A stretch of 64,000 nt of DNA from Saccharina japonica (Eukaryota; Sar; Phaeophyceae; Laminariales; Laminariaceae), in NCBI GenBank assembly GCA_008828725.1, contig MEHQ01002047.1:101777-165776 (forward strand), in the 5' to 3' direction. Shown here one piece after another: positions 36,096 through 47,021 of the stretch. Position numbers and translations under genes: made by a program. Each line of letters begins with the position of its first letter. Within the stretch, counting starts at the first letter, position 1. The notes under the pieces were generated by a model. The model had not been told where the DNA came from, searched no databases, and saw nothing but the letters and a program-made list of their open reading frames with translations.

Positions 36096-36560
36096 GCATG
36101 CACGAACTTTGTGTATCATCTGTTTGCTTCATCCCATCTAGTGTCTTCGCCCTTCCTTTCTCTCCCGTCCCTATTAATAGTTGTAACTCAGATCCGGGTG
36201 TCACAAAGTAGGCCCTTCTCCCTCTTCTTCCCCGCTGTGTACGGTTGGTGCCCTGAACTTGTATCGCGAGAAACGTTCAGCCCTTTCTTTCCCTTGTCGA
36301 CTCGCACCGAATCACTGCTGTGTACTGCTGCAAAATACACGCATAATACGCACTGGACTGTGAATGATTTGCATACAACATATCCTGAAATACCAATATG
36401 TCGTGAATTGTGACAGGTTCTTTTTATATCGGGCACTCTGTGCATAAAATCACAACATAATCCACTTCAGAACCGAAATAGCAGTGTGGTGAGCTTTATA
36501 CCCCCTTTTGGCACTGCGGTAGGAATAATTGACGAGAGATAGCAAAACAAATGGCGACTA
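36096..36560. other. Unassigned DNA
   Basis: A 111-codon plus ORF and an 85-codon minus ORF overlap; neither has a recognised feature. Confidence 0.4.
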
Positions 36561-36564
36561 CAGT

Positions 36565-36732
36565 AGTACAGAACACCTAATAAGAAACAGGATAACTGGT
36601 CCAGGCTGGGTTTCTTATTCGAGAGAGGGTGCTTCAACTTCAAGATAACGACGCCCGAACTGCTTATTTTACTCTAAATCTCAGCGTGTCTCTCTTATTA
36701 GCCTGTTTCTTATTAGGTGTCCTGCACTGTAC
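36565..36732. mobile_element. Family D MITE, copy 2 (best preserved)
   Basis: TACAGAACACCTAATAAGAA on the left and TTCTTATTAGGTGTCCTGCA on the right form a TIR of about 25 bases. Interior GAGAGAGGGTGCTTCAACTT and CAAGATAACGAC. No ORF. Confidence 0.8.
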
Positions 36733-36879
36733 ACTAACGGTCCGGATTACAATGGTTGCCATGGAAGAGATCGTACGGCACGGGCGAGGGCAACATTGTT
36801 CCACCCGTACTGCTGCTCCGCGCTCACGCTCCTCGTACGTGGACGGTTGATAAACACCAAAAAGTTGTCCTTGTTTTGA

Positions 36880-37595
36880 TCGGTATCCCTGGCATCCCTT
36901 TGTGTCCCTTAAACTGGGCCCCTTATATGCCTTAAAATGTGTTTCTTATGTCCCTTAAAATGGGTCCATTATATTCCTTAAAGTGGGTCCCTTATGTCCA
37001 TTACAATGGGTCACTTGTCCCTTATGTCACTTAAAAGGGGTCCTCTATATCCCTTGAAATGAGTCCCTTGTCCTTATGTCCCTTAAAGGGAGACCCTTAT
37101 GCCCCTCAAAATGGGTCCCTTAAATACCTTAAACTGGGTCAATTATATGCCTTGAAATGGGCCTTTTATATGCCTTAAAAGGGGTCCCGTTTATCCCTAA
37201 ACATTGGCCCCTTATCCCCCTTACAATGAGTTGCTTAAATACATTAGAAGGAATCCCTTATATGCCTTAAAAGGGGTCCCTTGTATCCCATAAAATGGGT
37301 CCCTTTTATTCCTTAAAAGGGATCCATTACATCCCTTAGAATGGGTCCTTTATATTCCTTATAACGGGCCCTTAATAATACAGAAGGGTTCCCTTATATC
37401 CCTTATATGCCTTGAAAGGGGTCCCTTATATTCTTTAAAAGGGTCCCTTATATCCCTCAGAATGTGTCCCTTATATCCCTCAGAAGAAGTCCCTTATATC
37501 CCTTATATGCCTTAAAAGGGGACCTATATATTCCTTAAAAGTGGTCCCTTGTATCCCTTAGAATGGGTCCCGTATATCCCTTAAAACGGGACTGT
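36880..37595. repeat. 22-base minisatellite GGGTCCCTTATATGCCTTAAAA
   Basis: About 30 imperfect units of roughly 22 bases (variants GGGTCCCTTATATCCCTTAGAA, GGGGTCCCTTGTATCCC). It has no long ORF, so it is unlikely to be coding. Confidence 0.85.
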
Positions 37596-37608
37596 ACTCC
37601 CATGTTGG

Positions 37609-37697
37609 TTTACCCCTTGAGGACTGCAGTCCCAAGTTGGGGATACTTTACTTGGAATTAGTGTAATATTTATGTATCTCACAGTGCAGTACTAACA
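37609..37697. mobile_element. Family B element, right side diverged
   Basis: CCCCTTGAGGACTGCAGTCC on the left and TTGGAATTAGTGTAATATTTA inside, matching the copies at 12970 and 49402; right end CACAGTGCAGTACTAACA. Confidence 0.55.
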
Positions 37698-38359
37698 CGG
37701 CCATATGTTATGTTAGACGCATGCTATCGTAAATCTATACCATGTGATATAGAGTCCATAGATATAGATATGGGAACGTTCTTAGGATTCTTAGAGGAAG
37801 AAGAAGAAGTGACGTCACACCTCTCAAATGAGGTGCACACGGTAGGTTAGGGGAACCGGAATAGTAGTGTGCTTCATTCCCCTCTAGCTACCACTGCTAC
37901 ATCAGACTGCTGCTTCAGACTTCTGCTTTCTATTCGTACCAGCTTCGTGTACCCTTTTGTCTCCCTGACGTATCTGTACCCTAGTTATAGTGCTCTTGAT
38001 GGAGTAAGAGCGACAGCAATGATGGAAGGACTAATTATATGATGGATGAGTAACTCAGCACCGACATTACCTACTGCACCCCTTTGGAGGCAACACTCCA
38101 TACCACACATGGCGTCGGTTACACTAGTCAACGCTGAGCGTTTCTCCACCCGGTCATGCCTCATGCCATCATGCCCTCTCCTCTGCTCTCTCTACGAACG
38201 TCACTGCCGTAACCATTGCTTTTTTGTTAACGATAATAATAGGTAGCAGGTGGAGCCCACAACACCCATCCGATGCCCAGGTTGGAAGGCCCATAGGCGC
38301 AAGAAACGAAGACACAATACACAGGCTCAGACGAAGGGAGCGGTGGAGATGGCGATATA
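37698..38359. other. Unassigned DNA with a family A start
   Basis: GACGCATGCTATCGTAAATC at 37715 looks like an isolated left TIR of family A. Nothing else recognised. Confidence 0.4.
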
Positions 38360-38643
38360 GACGCATGCCTGCATGCAGGTGCACCACGATTTATTTGTCT
38401 GAGAGTGGTCACTTGGGGAGCTCTCTATGCCTCACACACTGTTTTTTTTGGTACGAAACTAGCAGCAGTGCCATATACCCGATGAGCAATACCATGGCCA
38501 AGGTATACAGTATACCATAAACGATATTGAAACACGAGGAGAATGGAAGTCCGACGGTTTTGGATTAAGGAGCCCCGTCATCATCCCGAAACCATCCCAG
38601 ACAAAAAAGGTACAGCAGTACCTCTAATACTGCAGCACGCGTC
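38360..38643 (-). mobile_element. Family A element, complete
   Basis: 284 bases from GACGCATGCCTGCATGCAGG to TACTGCAGCACGCGTC. Interior CCCGATGAGCAATACCATGG, GGAAGTCCGACGGTTTTGG, TTAAGGAGCCCCGTC. Flanks TATA and AATA agree at three of four positions. Confidence 0.8.
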
Positions 38644-39425
38644 AATAGTGCCTACTTACCCTGGGCTGGGTAATCGGTCGACCGTTTACCCTCGAGGCTC
38701 ATAGCTTAGCAGGTAACACCTTCACACTTCTCCCAAGCCTCACGGCTTCACAGCCCCTGGCCGTTTTTACCTTTCCAGGCGTACCTGTTTTGGGATGAAT
38801 TATATTTGCCGCATACTGCTTTTTGCTAGAAGAGTACTGTAGTCGTTCTACGCTATAATTTGGTTTTTTATTGGATGTCGCATCTCCTCTGGGAGAAGCA
38901 CGACACTTCCTTTTATTTTGTCATGCTTTTGTTTGGTTGCTTGATTGTTGATTTGATTCAGTATATTTACTTTTTATTCTTTTTTCCTTTTCGCTTTTTA
39001 TCTTTTTTTTTTTTTTCTCTTTTTTTCTCTTGCATGCACCTGGATTGCTAGCAGGGTGGGTCTTGCCTGTCGTATATGGCATTGCATTGTCTGCTCTGAT
39101 TACTGCACTGAGCGTAGTATCTCTGTGTCGTAGTTTTGTGACCACAGAACTGGTACCTTTTTAGGATCAAGAATCGGCACGGACACTGGGTGTGCTGGAT
39201 GTCGACGGGTAGAAAGGAAGGTTTAATGTGAAGAACACACACACATATCTATGCTGTCGGAGGAGTAGCACCGTTTCAAGCCCCATTTCAGGCTATCATA
39301 CTGTGAGGGTATTACCTGCTGAGCTGTAGGCACTGGGAAGGAGTGGGTACGTGCGTCGTTTTCTGTGTTTTTTTCAAGCACCCTCGGTTAGCCGGATGGG
39401 CAGCCCCATAGCTTGGGCCCCCGTA
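38644..39425. other. Unassigned DNA
   Basis: Pyrimidine-rich stretch at 38960-39030 and the 39212-39246 block shared with 23893. No gene recognised. Confidence 0.4.
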
Positions 39426-39466
39426 GACGCACGCTATATATGATGCGGTAGAGGCCCCCCACCATG

Positions 39467-39914
39467 TAACAGCCGATTTTCCCAATTGAGAATTGCCTTT
39501 CCGATGAGAATGAAAATCGAAAATATTGTTTTTTGAATTGTAAGAGATGTAATTCCCTTACAGTCATTTTTTTCACTGTAAACTATTGTCAGTTGTGACA
39601 CCCGTCGATGGCAAAGAAAAAAAAACGAAATCGGCATCGGCAGTCTCAAGATATCGAGGATCCCAGAAAATCTGTATTTATCGGCGAGGGACCTCGCTCA
39701 TAGATGCAAATTCCCTTAAATCCTTGATTTTTCGAGCCTGTCAAGGCCGATTTCATTTTTTTTTTCGTGGATCGATACCTACCATCGAGGAACGTATGTT
39801 CTACGTCAAGTTTTGATCGTGAGCGAAATACAACTCTTAAACAATAACAAAGTACTAAAATCGATTTTCATTCTCATCGGAAAGGCAATTCTCAAATAGG
39901 AAAATCGGCTGTTA
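39467..39914. mobile_element. Foldback element with 55-base ends
   Basis: TAACAGCCGATTTTCCCAAT on the left mirrors the right end, which reads AGGAAAATCGGCTGTTA; GAGAATTGCCTTTCCGATGA and its complement follow. The centre (about 400 bases) is unique and has no convincing ORF. Confidence 0.75.
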
Positions 39915-40115
39915 TGTATGTTTGGAGGCTACTCACGCGAGGAGGAGCTATTTTCACTATTATTAGTAGTAAACAGTCACCCAAACAATGTCTGTAAAGG
40001 GGAAACGAAAAATAAATGCCACGAGCACCCGACGAACAATGCCCATGACCGAGAAGCATGCAAGGAAAAAAAGTTGTGAGCCACTCCGAGAACGAAATGC
40101 CTTCGATGTGGGGTT

Positions 40116-40207
40116 AACCCTTTCAGTACTGCACTGCTGTACATAAACAAACACTTCAGCCAAGTGCCAAGGGTTCTGTCCCCACATCGGTACTGCAGTA
40201 GTATCGG
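40116..40207. mobile_element. Family B element, diverged
   Basis: AACCCTTTCAGTACTGCACTG on the left; TCCCCACATCGGTACTGCAG on the right. Confidence 0.55.
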
Positions 40208-40287
40208 GATTGAGGATCCCCGTCATCCAGAATAACCAACCCACTAAACAAAATGTGCACTCTCTGTCACATTAATAGCACGTGTCT

Positions 40288-40690
40288 GACCAATGCTACG
40301 GTAGAGGTGCACCATGCATTTTCTGAGCGCTCTGTAACGAAAATTAGCTGCAACGAAAATTAGTGTAAAATCATGCGATGTTGAGTAGCTACTACAGCAG
40401 TTGAGAGGGGACGCGTGCTACGATAGAGGTGGCGTGTTTTGGCTGAAACGTTTCATGAATTACCTAGCAAAGGCTGCTTAACCCAAAATGGCCGGAACGG
40501 TTTCCTTTTTTGTGTCGCAACGCATAATATTTCTATAAACATACGTACGTACAGAAAGAAATATGAGTTTTGTTGTCAACCGACCGAATTAACGTTTTGT
40601 AGTCATGGGCTCTGCCGACGTATGGGCTCTACCGACGTAGTAAGTGTTTATTCTGGCGAGAGGCAAGGATGACGGAAGAATTGGTCACTC
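40288..40690. mobile_element. Two family A fragments
   Basis: 40288-40340 keeps a left end (CAATGCTACGGTAGAGGTGC, minus orientation). 40410 starts a plus copy, GACGCGTGCTACGATAGAGG, with GCTTAACCCAAAATGGCCGG; its right half is lost after about 40690. Confidence 0.6.
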
Positions 40691-41574
40691 TCGAGTGCCT
40701 CGTGCTTGATGCGCATAGCTGTGCGCTAAGAGAGCAGAGGCAACCGAGCGAACGACACGACACTTCCCGCTGCCGACTGATAGGTCTAGACTAGGCCTAC
40801 TGTTGCTGTGGTTTCTCCCGCCCGCCATGTTTCATTATATACATATTGTTATTGCACGGCCAAGGAACGGGTTGGCGTGCTTAATTCCACAAGTGTGTGT
40901 ACTGCGGACCGAAAACATGTATGACAGTCCCGCCGAGACCAAACACACGGAACGACGATACAGCACACACGGCCTTGGTCGTAGGGCACCCGTTACACGG
41001 GCATGAAACCTTGGCTGCTGCTGCTACTTCTCTCGTTCGACTGCCATACAACAGCGACTGCTGTGTACTCTATGGATTTGGCATCTGGCATGCGCGACGC
41101 CGTAAAACCAGCCCTGCCGCCTGCTGCTGCTGCTGATATTTCACTGCTGTTGTACCGGGCTCACAGCTGCAGCTGCTGCTCTTACTCGTATCATTGAGAT
41201 CAAGGGAATACGCTACCCCCCGCCCGGAGAAGGGGAGTGGTGAGGGGAAGTTATTTGTGAACCGCGTGTTGGCTTCGGTCGGTATGCCGCTGCTGCTGAT
41301 ATTTTCGTCATATGTATTCAGACGCGGACCGCGTGTTAAGAAAAATGGTAAATGACGAAAAAATGACGTCCACATATTCGAGATTAGTCATTCATCAGCA
41401 GCAAGAGCGATAATCACACAAGGAAGGGAGAAGAGGGGGAGAGAGGAGAGAAGGGCCGTGGTAGGGATGGGGAGGAGGCGCGGGGGGAGGGACGGAGAGA
41501 GGGAGGGACGGAAGGACACAGCACCCCATTAGGTATGCTTTAGACCATGACGATCGCCTCCTCGAGGGCTACCG
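40691..41574. other. Unassigned DNA with a polypurine tract
   Basis: From about 41405 to 41520 the plus strand is almost only G and A (GGGAGAAGAGGGGGAGAGAG and similar). Elsewhere short CTG runs occur. ORFs are at most about 100 codons and unconvincing. Confidence 0.5.
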
Positions 41575-41870
41575 ACCTGTTGTTGCGTGCGGTACGGGTG
41601 TAGCAGTTTTGAAAGAAACTTGGCCGTAGGTGACCCCAGACTGACTCCCATCGGACAGACAGACAGACAGTTTTTTTTTAATCGGTTCCAGAGACCACAA
41701 GTTAGACTTGTGGAACATACTTACCAGGTACGCCATGGGATTGTTCATCGGGTATATAGCACTTTTAATTCCCTCCAAAATCGGTGTTTGGGTGAGGTGT
41801 ACAGAGCTCCTCGAGTGACCATAGCCCTCTCAGAAACACACATGGTGCACATTTACCGTAGCATGCGTTA
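41575..41870 (+). mobile_element. Family A element, left part degraded
   Basis: Right half is typical: CGCCATGGGATTGTTCATCGG, CCCTCCAAAATCGGTGTTTG, CATGGTGCACATTTACCGTAG and a final GCATGCGTT. The left TIR is poor (GTTGCGTGCGGTACGGGTG). Confidence 0.65.
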
Positions 41871-42239
41871 GGGCCCATCAGCCACAAAAAAATGTCAAAA
41901 AACAAATCGATACCCCCAATCTTGGGACACGGCGTTAACCCACCCGCCGGAAAAAAAAAACATAATACGACGTCGTATATATATCATTAAATAGTAGTTT
42001 CATAGAATCCACGTTCAGAAGTACGTATCATATGTACAGTAGTACAAGTACGCCCACGTATTCCTCCATCCTACCCATCTATTTGTTCGTCGGCAACGCC
42101 ATCCAAATATATGCAAGGGCCTTTCGGTCAGGCACCCCCTGCTTTGCCAGGAGGCTGCTCACTGCGCAGCTAGCTGTGTACGTAGTGGGGTTGGCGAGTC
42201 GTGTCGTCACCCGCGGTGATACATATCACCATTATGTTG
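41871..42239. other. Unassigned DNA
   Basis: No gene or element recognised. Confidence 0.35.
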
Positions 42240-43137
42240 TACCAGGTACCCGGTATGTTGACACGCCGGCTGTGCCCAGTTGGAGTCCGATGTACCCGGG
42301 TAGCTACTGTCGCAGTTGGAATATAGAGTACAAGGGTGTGCTTAGTAAGATGTACGTATACCCGAGATGTACCCGGGTATGGCTAACATCGCCAGAATTC
42401 CAGATTTGGTATCCGGGTACCCCAGAGTATATACCCTATATATACTAGACGTACTCTATATGAACCCGGGCATCTACCCCGGTATGGCTAACACAGTCAG
42501 AACTGGTACCCGGGTACGCTAGAGTATTTATCCTTCTAAACGTTCTCTATCCGTACTCGGGTATATGCCCGGGTATGGCAACATTGCCAGAATCGGTACC
42601 CGGGTCCCCCAGAGTACTCTAGATGTGCCTGGGACTCGTTCTACGGTACGGGTAGCACCTACAAGGTACTTTTTATGACGCTTCTCGCTTGAGCTGTGCC
42701 ATATCTCACCGAGAAACCGACTTGGAGAACGTATGTAGGTTGAAACCGACGAATAGTCCCATGGCGTCGGAAACGAAAAACATAGTGCAGCACAATCGGA
42801 ATATCAGGTCGTTTCTCAGTTGAGGACCATGTCTTGAGGTCACAAATTTGTAGGCAAAAAAATGCTACCCCTATCGTGGCACACGTCCCCGGTATGTACC
42901 CGGGTATGGTTAACATAACCAGACCGGGTACTCGGGTACCCCATAGTATATGCCTTACTCAACGTGCTCGGGTACCTACGCGGGTATGGGTAACATAACC
43001 AGACTTGATACCCGGGTACCCAATGGTATGTACCCTACCAAACGTACTCTAGCTGTACCCGGGTATCTGATCGGGTATGGTTAGCATCATCAGACGTGGT
43101 GCCCGGGGTACCCAAGAGCAATATATACCCCACTCAG
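42240..43137. repeat. TACCCGGGTA-rich tandem repeat, about 85-105 bases per unit
   Basis: Units carry TACCCGGGTA palindromes, GGGTATGGCTAACAT, CCAGAAT and GGTACCCGGGTACCCCAGAG, and begin near 42371, 42477, 42568, 42897, 42980 and 43071. A family A element (42633-42887) interrupts the array. Confidence 0.8.
42633..42887 (-). mobile_element. Family A element inside the CCCGGG array
   Basis: Left end GACTCGTTCTACGGTACGGG, right end CCCCTATCGTGGCACACGTC. The interior is strongly diverged (GTCCCATGGCGTCGGAAACG). Tandem units lie on both sides. Confidence 0.6.
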
Positions 43138-44580
43138 CACACGCTTGAACAACACCACCACTCTACTTTTTGGTGAGACGGCCTCTGGCGTGAGGAGCAG
43201 TGCACGACTTCTACTGTACCTCCCGAATACAACGCACTCCGCGCCCCCCGCTTGTTCCTTCAAGCCCACAATGAGAAAATCTGAACGAAAGCAAAACAAC
43301 TGGTCTCACCAATATCAGCGCTCACACCTCAATCGGCCACAATGGGGGGACATTGTACTATACCATCATCTTGCTTTACCCCGCAACGATCTCGTGTAGG
43401 AATTTTCCTTCTCGTCTAGTATCCCGCAACTCTGTCGTGTAGCAACTACCCGGCAACCCTCTTGACAGAATGTCTTGGCCATCAAAAGGACGGTATAGGG
43501 AATTGGGCGTGGTATACGTAGCCTTCGCACGATTTTTTTTACGTACGTATGATACGTACATATACGTACTTTCGTTTGCGTCTGACGCAAAATAATAAAA
43601 TAAAAAAACAGACACAGCAGTGAAATGGGCCGATAAGTTCCAGGGATGTATTGGACGTTACCGTTTATGAGAGTCAGAATGCACCGGTGCTATGATTCCG
43701 CCAAAGTATCATTTACGCGGCCCGCTCGAATGAACCACAACCTCAAAACCGCCAGGCGTTTTGGTTTTGGCAGGGGGTTGATCTCTATCGGCCCCGTCTG
43801 CGGGCAAACGGGCAATTTGGCGCCCTGGAGGAAGTGCCACTGTTTAAGGAGACAAAACCTCAAATTCAAGAACGGCTAGAACACTGAAACCCCTCAAATC
43901 AAGTGAGTTTGAGAACCGCGCAGCAAAGACTGAAACCGGTAACTAACGTACATCCCCTGAGAAAAGCTACATGCTAGCTCCTAACCGGTTGCAAAAAAAA
44001 AAAAAAAAACGCACGTTTCGTATATCTACAGCGGAAGCATGCACAACGCAGATCTCCCATCACATGCCGTGCGCGACAACATCACCGACAAACATGAGCA
44101 TTCATTCATGATTGGCCACGAACGAAATAAGCTTATCCTATCCCTCAAGAGGAAGGAGTGTCACAAATTTAAAAAAAAATCGCTCGGCACCAATTACATA
44201 CGTAGCAGAGCAGCAAGTCTCCTTCCCTCCCTCCCCCCCTCCTCTCCTTGACGGGGGGGGGGGGGGGGCAATCAAAACACTTACGCTAACGTTCGTTCAT
44301 TCGACCGTTGTTGGTCATTGAATGTGTCTATGTGTAGTAAGTATACCCTTCGTTCTCCCCATTTTACGTGACCGAAAGCGACCCCCTCCTCTCCTAGAAA
44401 AAAAAGACAGCAAACGACGCTGTGCATACACAACGCGCTTGAACCCCACCCCTCCCCCCAGACTGAACAAACACAGAGATCACCAACACGCGTAAGAAGG
44501 CCAGCCGAACCGGGAGGCGTATCATACCAGGCCGTTTGCCTAGAGGCTTCGCACGTTCCGCCTGACCAAACGCGGGCACA
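43138..44580. other. Unassigned DNA
   Basis: Contains an A run near 43995 and a 16-base G run at 44253-44268. No gene recognised. Confidence 0.4.
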
Positions 44581-44589
44581 CACAGATAG

Positions 44590-44830
44590 AAGCAAGCCAT
44601 GCGGGAAACCAACACGCCTGATGCGAGAATAGCCGGGGGCGGGTATCACCGCGCCCCTCGCGGCTATAAGCACATGCCGCCCTTGTCCACTTGTGGCCTA
44701 TACGGCTATTATATAGAAGCAAGCTAACCGCGAAGGTCAACACGTCGGCCGATCCAAATTTGACCCTACACGGCCACCATAGAAGCAAGCCAGCTCCGGG
44801 AGACCGAATAATGTCACACCCGATCCAAAC
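44590..44830. repeat. Three diverged direct repeats 3' of the cysteine-rich gene
   Basis: ATAGAAGCAAGC occurs three times at 44587, 44715 and 44790, each followed by a CC.GCG..G..A.C.A block. On the gene's strand this is the 3' flank, so it could be untranslated region. Confidence 0.55.
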
Positions 44831-44837
44831 TCGCCTC

Positions 44838-45503
44838 CTACATGGCGAAAACCAAGCCAATCCCGCAGATCAACGTTACCCCGACCGTGGAAATCACAGA
44901 GGGGGCAGTGAGTCCTATACCGCTGGTGGAAGCGTCAGCAGCTTCGGCGACCTCTTCCAAGCCGGAGGGGGCGACCGTGGTCGTCGCGCTCGGTGATCCC
45001 GTGAGCGGTACCGCTGTCGGGGAGTCCGTGGGCACTGCGGAGGCGTTTTTCCCCGTAGCGAGATCGGAAGACGCCGGAGAAAAGTCGCTGAAAACCTCGG
45101 CGCACGAGGAGAAGCCGGTGCAGCCGGTGGCGTCCTCGACCGTGCACGCCGCCAGGGCGAGAAATTTTTCGTTGGAGTGGTCGCAGACGGTCTCGTCCAC
45201 CACTGTGCACAGGTTGAAGAGCAGCTCGTCGCAGTCCAGAGAGGTGGACCCGAACCCCAGCGAGGAAGCGGAGAGCGACCGCAAGGTGTCGATGCAGACG
45301 CTGCACACGTCGTCCGTGGCGCAGATGATGCCTTCCGTGGGGCAGTTGGTCCCGCTCGAGAGGGAGGAGACGCCGCGGGCGTGGTTGATCGTGGCCCACA
45401 GTCCTAGAAACGACGTGGCGCAGACGAGCCCACGCCCACGACCGCGCCCACCCCCGCTGCCCGTGCCCATGCCCATGGCCCAGCGGCTGCTTCTGGCCTG
45501 CAT
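44838..45503 (-). CDS. Secreted cysteine-rich protein with Ser/Thr stalk and hydrophobic tail
   Basis: I do not recognise a named family. The 221-residue product (start chosen at the ATG at 45503) opens with an Arg-rich segment and then a hydrophobic stretch, LVCATSFLGLWATI, which suits a signal peptide. About ten cysteines follow over 80 residues, including a CSVC pair, in a pattern typical of a disulfide-bonded extracellular domain. Next comes a 60-residue Ser/Thr/Ala/Pro-rich stalk, then a hydrophobic C terminus with small residues just before it, ending at the stop; this fits a GPI-anchor signal or a tail membrane helix. An upstream ATG at 45611 would add 36 residues, but CCTCTCCCC..TTATTGTTTTTCACG upstream looks untranslated. 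GC content rises sharply over exactly this region, as expected for an exon. The opposite strand is also open (44842-45528) but encodes a low-complexity product without cysteine order. Introns and further exons cannot be excluded. Confidence 0.6.
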   Translation of the reverse strand: MQARSSRWAMGMGTGSGGGRGRGRGLVCATSFLGLWATINHARGVSSLSSGTNCPTEGIICATDDVCSVCIDTLRSLSASSLGFGSTSLDCDELLFNLCTVVDETVCDHSNEKFLALAACTVEDATGCTGFSSCAEVFSDFSPASSDLATGKNASAVPTDSPTAVPLTGSPSATTTVAPSGLEEVAEAADASTSGIGLTAPSVISTVGVTLICGIGLVFAM

Positions 45504-45721
45504 CCCTTCTTTTCGTGAAAAACAATAACGCCGAGGTACAGGGGCAAACGCGTGGAGGGTTGGGGAGAGGGTGGGTGGGTGGGGCCAGCACAAGAAACAC
45601 ATAATTTTCATTCCAGAGTGTCATGTATATAATCACAAGCGAAACGAGAAACGAGTTTATGATCTACTTCCACGGTACGCCCGCTTAAAACATTTGTGGG
45701 CTCGGTAAAAACAACTACAGA
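45504..45721. other. Probable 5' flank of the cysteine-rich gene
   Basis: On the minus strand a C-rich stretch (CCCCACCCACCCACCCTCTC) precedes the start codon by 30-80 bases. No TATA box is obvious. Confidence 0.3.
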
Positions 45722-46148
45722 GATGACAGTCCCACGATAGGGGTAGTGCCCAGTTTTGGCCGGAAAATGTTTTATGACCGACTATTAATGACTATTATTG
45801 ACTAGTACCTGACTAATACTGACTATTAAGAGTACTGAATAGTGCTGACTATTAATAGTACTGAGTATAACTACTGTAGAATTGACTAGAATTGACCATT
45901 TCTGACTAATACTATAGTTCTCGACTGAGGAACTACCCACTACCGCATAATATGCCTTGGAAGGCATGTATGTGCCTTATCAGGCATGCCTTATCGTTGG
46001 AACACGGGTGGTGTTCTACTATTACTGTTCGTGAGATAGCCAGGCTGCCGAATGGTTCATTGGGCTAAGCTTGTATGTTGTCTCGGAATCCGTTTCGGTG
46101 GTCAGGAGGGTCAAAGCTCTCTCTACTCTAGTTGATGACCCTCATAAA
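45722..46148 (+). mobile_element. Family A element, strongly degraded and expanded
   Basis: GACAGTCCCACGATAGGGGTAG and TTTTGGCCGGAAAATG match the left side; GAATGGTTCATTGGGC and GTTGATGACCCTCAT the right. Between them a degenerate tandem of TGACTATTAATAG units (about 45777-45915) has expanded. Confidence 0.45.
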
Positions 46149-47021
46149 CAGTTACAGTACCTGGTACGTAGTGCCTGGTACGTACGTACCAGGTAGTATT
46201 ATGTTTCCGTTTACTATGTTTCCTCCTAGCGGGGTAATGTGATTCACTCCAGAGTGATTGGAAGGGTGATTGGAAGGGTGTCCTGTCATCCACGATTTAA
46301 TGTGAGAACAAACAATAGCAAAACAACAAAAACAAACGCAACACCTCCACAAACAACACCACCACCACCACCAACAGCAACAGCAACACCACCAACAACA
46401 CAACAACAACAACAACAACATTTTTTGTAACCGTCGTATGCACGAGTTCGTATCTTAGGACACTTGATATATTACTATAGATGGCCAGGGTGGGGGTGGG
46501 AGGGGGACCCCTGGCTCTTTCCTATAAAGAGTGTTATTTTCTTTTTTTTGGTCAAACGACAGGAAGACAGCAGTAACTGCAGTTGTTGTTGCACTGACTA
46601 GTTCCAAGTCACAAAACGTGAGGGGGAGGCGTACTCCTACTGACTGCCTCCTGTAACAGTGGTGGGATTTCGGTCGAACCCCGGGAAAACAGTTACAGTA
46701 GTTGTGCTGTTACATGTATCAGGCGATGTCGCTGCCGCACCAGCTCTGAGCCAAAACGCACTGAGACGGGAACCCGTCACGAACGTGACGTCAGCCAGGC
46801 AAGACCGTCTGCCAATCAAGGCACTGTATCCGTGTAGACGGATTGTCCCCACATACCCGTTAGAAAAAGGCCTCATTATCTTTGTAGAAACCGTTCTTTT
46901 ACTCTCAACGCCGCCGCTGCGCCGGCTCTGAGCGAAACGCGGACCATACATACGAGCATATAGCATACCAGGTATCAGATAGGTATACCTTCCACGCTGC
47001 CAGCCATGCCGCCGATGCAGC
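46149..47021. other. Unassigned DNA with CAA/CCA microsatellite
   Basis: 46318-46422 is a C/A-rich imperfect microsatellite (CAACAACAACAACAACA at its right end). The quasi-palindromic GTACCTGGTAC type motif is dense near 46157-46197. No gene recognised. Confidence 0.45.

Larger units (their letters stand above)
39426..40286 (-). mobile_element. Family A element with two nested insertions
   Basis: Starts GACGCACGCTATATATGATG and ends TTAATAGCACGTGTC. A 448-base foldback element lies at 39467-39914, and a family B element at 40116-40207 in the usual site (in reverse, next to GGATTGAGGATCCCCGTC). Confidence 0.7.

Noticed and set aside
46239-46430. Thr/Pro/Gln-rich ORF
   Set aside because: It lies over the CAA/CCA microsatellite.
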